Part shown: piece after piece, positions 39,601 to 42,600 of the stretch
Position numbering within the stretch: position 1 is the stretch's first letter
Layout of the letters: every line of letters starts with the position of its first letter
DNA from: Arenicola marina
Taxonomy: Eukaryota; Annelida; Polychaeta; Arenicolidae
Length of the DNA: 64,000 nt
Assembly (NCBI GenBank): GCA_964019135.1
Contig: OZ025248.1
Span: 41,843,670 to 41,907,669, forward strand
Direction of reading: 5' to 3'
Notes under the pieces: generated by a model
The model's input: only the letters and a program-made list of their open reading frames with translations
The model's database searches: none
What the model was told of the DNA's origin: nothing
Program-made: the position numbers and the translations under genes

Positions 39601-42600
39601 GGCCGACCCCACTCTGTTGGCCGACCCCCCTCTGTAGGCCAACCCCACTCTGTAGGCCGACCCCACTCTGTTGGCCGACCCCACTCTGTAGATCAACCCC
39701 ACTCTGTAGGCCAACCCCCACTCTGTAGGCCGACCCCCCTCTGTAGGCCAACCCCACTCTGTAAGCCGACCCCACTCTGTTGGCCGACCCCACTCTGTAG
39801 ATCAACCCCACTCTGTAGGCCAACCCCCACTCTGTAGGCCGACCCCCCTCTGTAGGCCAACCCCACTCTGTAGGCCGACCCCACTCTGTAGGCCGACCCC
39901 ACTCTGTAGATCAACCCCACTCTGTAGGCCGACCCCCCTCTGTAGGCCAACCCCACTCTGTAGGCCGACCCCATTCTGTAGGTCAACCCCACTCTGTAGG
40001 GCAAGCCCACTCTGTAGGCCGACCCCACTCTGTAGGTCAACCCCACTCTGTAGGCCGACCCCACTGTGTAGGTCAACCCCCACTCTGTAGGCCGACCCCA
40101 CTCTGTAGGTCAACCCCCACTCTGTAGGCAGACTCCCCCCTGTAGGCCAACCCCACTCTGTATGCCAACCCCACTCTGTATGCCAAACTCCTATTTGTTG
40201 GCCAAACCCACTATGCAGGCCGACCCCACTCTGTAGGCCGACCCCACTCTGTAGGCCGACCCCACTATGTATGCCAAACTCCTATTTTTTGGCCAAACCC
40301 ACTATGCAGGCCGACCCCACTTTGTAGGCCGACCCCACTCTGTAGGCCAACCCCACTCTGTAGGCCGACCCCCCTCTGTAGGCCGACCCCACTCTGTAGG
40401 CCGACCCCCCTCTGTAGGCCAACCCCAACTATATAGGCCGACCCCACTCTGTAGGCCAACCCCACTCTGTAGGCCGACCCCCCTCTGTAGGCCAACCCCA
40501 CTCTGTAGGCCGACCCCACTCTGTAGGCCAACCCCACTCTGTAGGCCGACCCCCTATTTGTAGGACAAACTCCTATTCGTTGGCCAAACTGGACTATGTA
40601 GGCTAACCCCCTATTCCTAGGCCAACCCCCCTCTGTGTGCTAATCCCATATTTGTAAGCCAACCCCCCTCTGTAGGCCAAACCCCATTATGTAGTCCAAC
40701 CCCCACTATGTAGGCCAACCTCCACTCTGTAGTCTAAACCCCACTCTGTAGGCTAAACTCCATTCTGTAGGCTAATCCCCACTCTGTAGGCGGACCCCAA
40801 TTTGTAGGGTAACCCCACTCTGTAGGCTAACCTCCACTCTGTAGGGTTACCCCCAGTCTGTAGGGTAACCCCCACTCTGTAGGCGCATCCCCACTCTGTA
40901 GGCGCACCCCCACTCTGTAGGCTAACCTCCACTCTGTAGGCCAACCCCCACTCAGTAGGCTAACCTCCACTCTGTAGGCCAAACCCCACTCTGTAGGCCA
41001 AACCCCACTCTGTAGGCCAATCCCCACTCTGTAGGCCAACCTCCACTCTGTAGGCCAACCCCCACTCTGTAGGCTAACCCCCACTCTGTAGGCCAAACCC
41101 CACTCTGTAGGCCAAACCCCACTCTGTAGGCCAACCCCCACTCTGTAGGCCAACCCCCACTCTGTAGGCCAACCCCCACTCTGTAGGCTAACCCCCAATC
41201 TGTAGGCCAACCCCCACTCTGTAGGCCAACCCCCACTCTGTAGGCCAACCCCCACTCTGTAGGCCACCTCTCACACCGGGAGATTCCTCGACCCAGGTTA
41301 GCCCTTGTGTTGGCATAAAGCGGCCTGACCCCTCGACTTGTTTGCAGGTGTACATTCAGCACGTGAGTCAGGATGACGCCAAGGAGCCCCACTTCACGGC
41401 CATTAACAAGGAGCTGGACCTGCTGCTGCAGCTGTCAGACTACCTCAACTCCAACTGCCATCACTTCCTGCCCCTCGACCGCCTCGCTCCGGGTGAGTCA
41501 CGCCACACCAATGGACCTGGTCACGCCAAGCCGGCCTCAATGGGCCTGGTCACGCAAGCCGGCCTCAATGGGCTTGGTCGCGCTCAGCCGGCCTCAATGG
41601 GCCTGTGGCCAGTATCACGAAACCTTCGTACCGTACCTTACACGTAGCCCATATACGAAGGTTCGTATGAGAATTGTACGTGCGTTTCACGAAGCCTTCG
41701 TACCTCCTTCGTATTTTGTTTGTCTGAAGTGCATCGTACGAACCTTCGTACCACATGTTTTAACACCCAAAATTAAAGAAATACCAATGCGGATGTTATA
41801 AATGCAAAAGGTTTTACATGAAAACATTTAATTGAAACGGGCCTTTGATGTAAGCTTTTGCAAAAATCTAGTGCTTTTGCCGTGCGCTGCAATATTAATT
41901 TGCGTCATTTTTGCTGTTTCCATCCATTCATAATGTGCAAGGCGCCATGCGACCGTTGCCAGGAGACGCTTGATGTCTTGTCATGATGCGCCCCAAGTCC
42001 GCAAAACGCTCTTGTCAAGATGGGGTCATGATGGGGTCATGACGGTGTCATGATGCGCCCCTTGCTTAGTCCTTCAGAAGCTTATCATGACGCGCGCCTC
42101 ATGCTCGTGGGTCACGTCGTGTAAATCATGCAAGTTTATAAAGATTATACATTGTAAGTGCGAAGTCATTCGTTTACTGTGACTGTTCAGCAAATGTTTC
42201 TCCTTGGTGGGGATGTGTGTGTGTGTGATTCGGCTGACCGTCTCACATGCGGATTTGCTAGGTCTCTGCTGCAGGCTGGGCCTTCTAAGTGGGTGTCATG
42301 CCTGTAGCTAAAAAATTAAACGTTAACCTATGCTTTGTTTGTGACCAAATGAAAGTTTGATAATTACTGGCATAAACATTCAAGCGGCGTCATCGATTTT
42401 TCTCATCGGGTAAGGAATAAGGATTTGCAGTTGCATAGCCTGGGGATGCGACCAGTTGGTGTGCACCCTGTGCGGTGAGTGGTCGGCTGTTGTTGCAGGC
42501 ACGGCGTGCTGCGCCCAGTACTCCATAGCCTGGGGATGCGACCAATTGGTGTGTACCCTGTGTGGTGAGTGGTCGGCTGTTGTTGCAGGCACGGCGTGCT